From positions 4,791,374 to 4,855,373 of the forward strand of contig LS997567.1 in the NCBI GenBank assembly GCA_000469685.2: 64,000 nucleotides of DNA, read 5' to 3'. A program made the position numbers and the translations under genes. Source of the DNA: Haemonchus contortus. Lineage: Eukaryota; Nematoda; Chromadorea; Rhabditida; Trichostrongylidae. The notes below the pieces were generated by a model. That model was given only the letters and a program-made list of their open reading frames with translations, was not told the DNA's origin and ran no database searches. Positions 63,403 through 64,000 of the stretch are shown here, in pieces (the stretch's first letter is position 1; each line of letters starts with the position of its first letter).

Positions 63403-64000
63403 AATGGGTCTATCAAACATGGCACGCGCTACCTAGTGCAAAAATTTGATCCTTCCACGTGGCTCCGAGGGCGTCTTGTAATCCCACACGAGTCAAGCAC
63501 AGAGATGAACCTGCATTCGTCACAATGGGGAGCCCATTGTGACGAATGCAGGCTCTAGTACTTCTACGTTATCTGATCAAACCATTTCTACTGCTTGATC
63601 TCCAGCAACATCACATGTGAATCATTCAGTTGGATTGGTCAGAGTCAGCTACCCACTGCATTTCAACCTCTTTGGCTGAATCGCTTCAGCTATTTCCATT
63701 CAGAATGATGAGAAATTCAGCTGTTAGATCGATTTGTGATCATCGGTGATACCCGGTGAGAGTTAAGAAACAGGAGCACTTCTCGGAGCGCATACAGAAT
63801 AAATAGTTTGATGTGCGAATAAAATCAGATGCGACCTGGCAATTGGAAAGTCTTCAAGCTAGAATACAGAATAGAACTCCTACTGCTATAGCATCACAAT
63901 GGTACTGGAAAGGTTCATTCCCACCTTTTTGCACGCTTATTTAATCAGGTTTCATCGAAGAGGAGAACCAACGCAGATCTAACCGCACCATCCCATAGCA
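63403..64000. other. Right edge, no gene; contains a perfect 20 bp hairpin
   Basis: After the LINE 3' end only short open frames are seen. The hairpin at 63510-63552 is the single notable structure. Confidence 0.5.
63510..63552. repeat. Perfect inverted repeat, 20 bp arms, 3 bp spacer
   Basis: CCTGCATTCGTCACAATGGG, spacer GAG, then the exact reverse complement. Confidence 0.95.

Overview
The window looks like a scaffold from a strongylid (clade V) nematode, most likely a hookworm-type parasite. The reasons are spliced genes with many short-to-medium AT-rich introns ending in TTTCAG-like acceptors, start codons sitting just behind a 3' splice site (as expected for spliced-leader trans-splicing), AATAAA poly(A) signals, a decayed RTE-clade LINE, tRNA-derived SINEs and many palindromic short DNA transposons. 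The species is an inference from these traits, not from a database match.

All four gene models I trust most read on the + strand or are short. (1) A Pumilio/PUF RNA-binding protein, 15 coding exons, 2426-15890, with eight PUF repeats and a long AT-rich 3' UTR. (2) A microsomal prostaglandin E synthase 2 homologue, 9 exons, 20892-25729. (3) The 3' part of an unidentified spliced gene, 4 exons, 28761-30370. (4) An alpha-tubulin N-acetyltransferase (MEC-17/ATAT family), 6 exons, 48479-52692. On the - strand a mitochondrial ribosomal protein L36 homologue lies at 54341-54520 or slightly upstream; its 5' end is unresolved. These are ordinary housekeeping or regulatory genes with no shared pathway; no operon is proven.

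The rest is repeat-rich. Introns and intergenic DNA hold at least six recurrent families: A, about 255 bp, 8-10 bp target duplications, hAT-like, ten copies; B, a near-complete palindrome of about 250 bp with 9 bp target duplications, Mutator-like, seven copies; C, an inverted repeat with GTCC runs, two copies; D, about 260 bp, GGCCGGCC-rich, two copies; E, about 400 bp fold-back, two copies; and F, a tRNA-derived SINE, eight copies. Several are nested (A in F, B in D, D in the LINE), which gives a relative age order. Two tandem arrays stand out: a 118/145 bp minisatellite with a 553 bp higher-order period inside the last PUF intron, and a roughly 306 bp tandem repeat with graded decay at 39550-40950.

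Regions 30.4-48.4 kb and 55.7-64 kb contain essentially no convincing host gene. The most interesting unexplained items are an in-frame alternative terminal exon inside the tubulin acetyltransferase gene, a foreign-looking open segment in the same gene's first intron, an inverted repeat pair bracketing the L36 gene, and a perfect 20 bp hairpin near the right end. All splice sites were placed by eye, by requiring GT/AG ends and reading-frame continuity.
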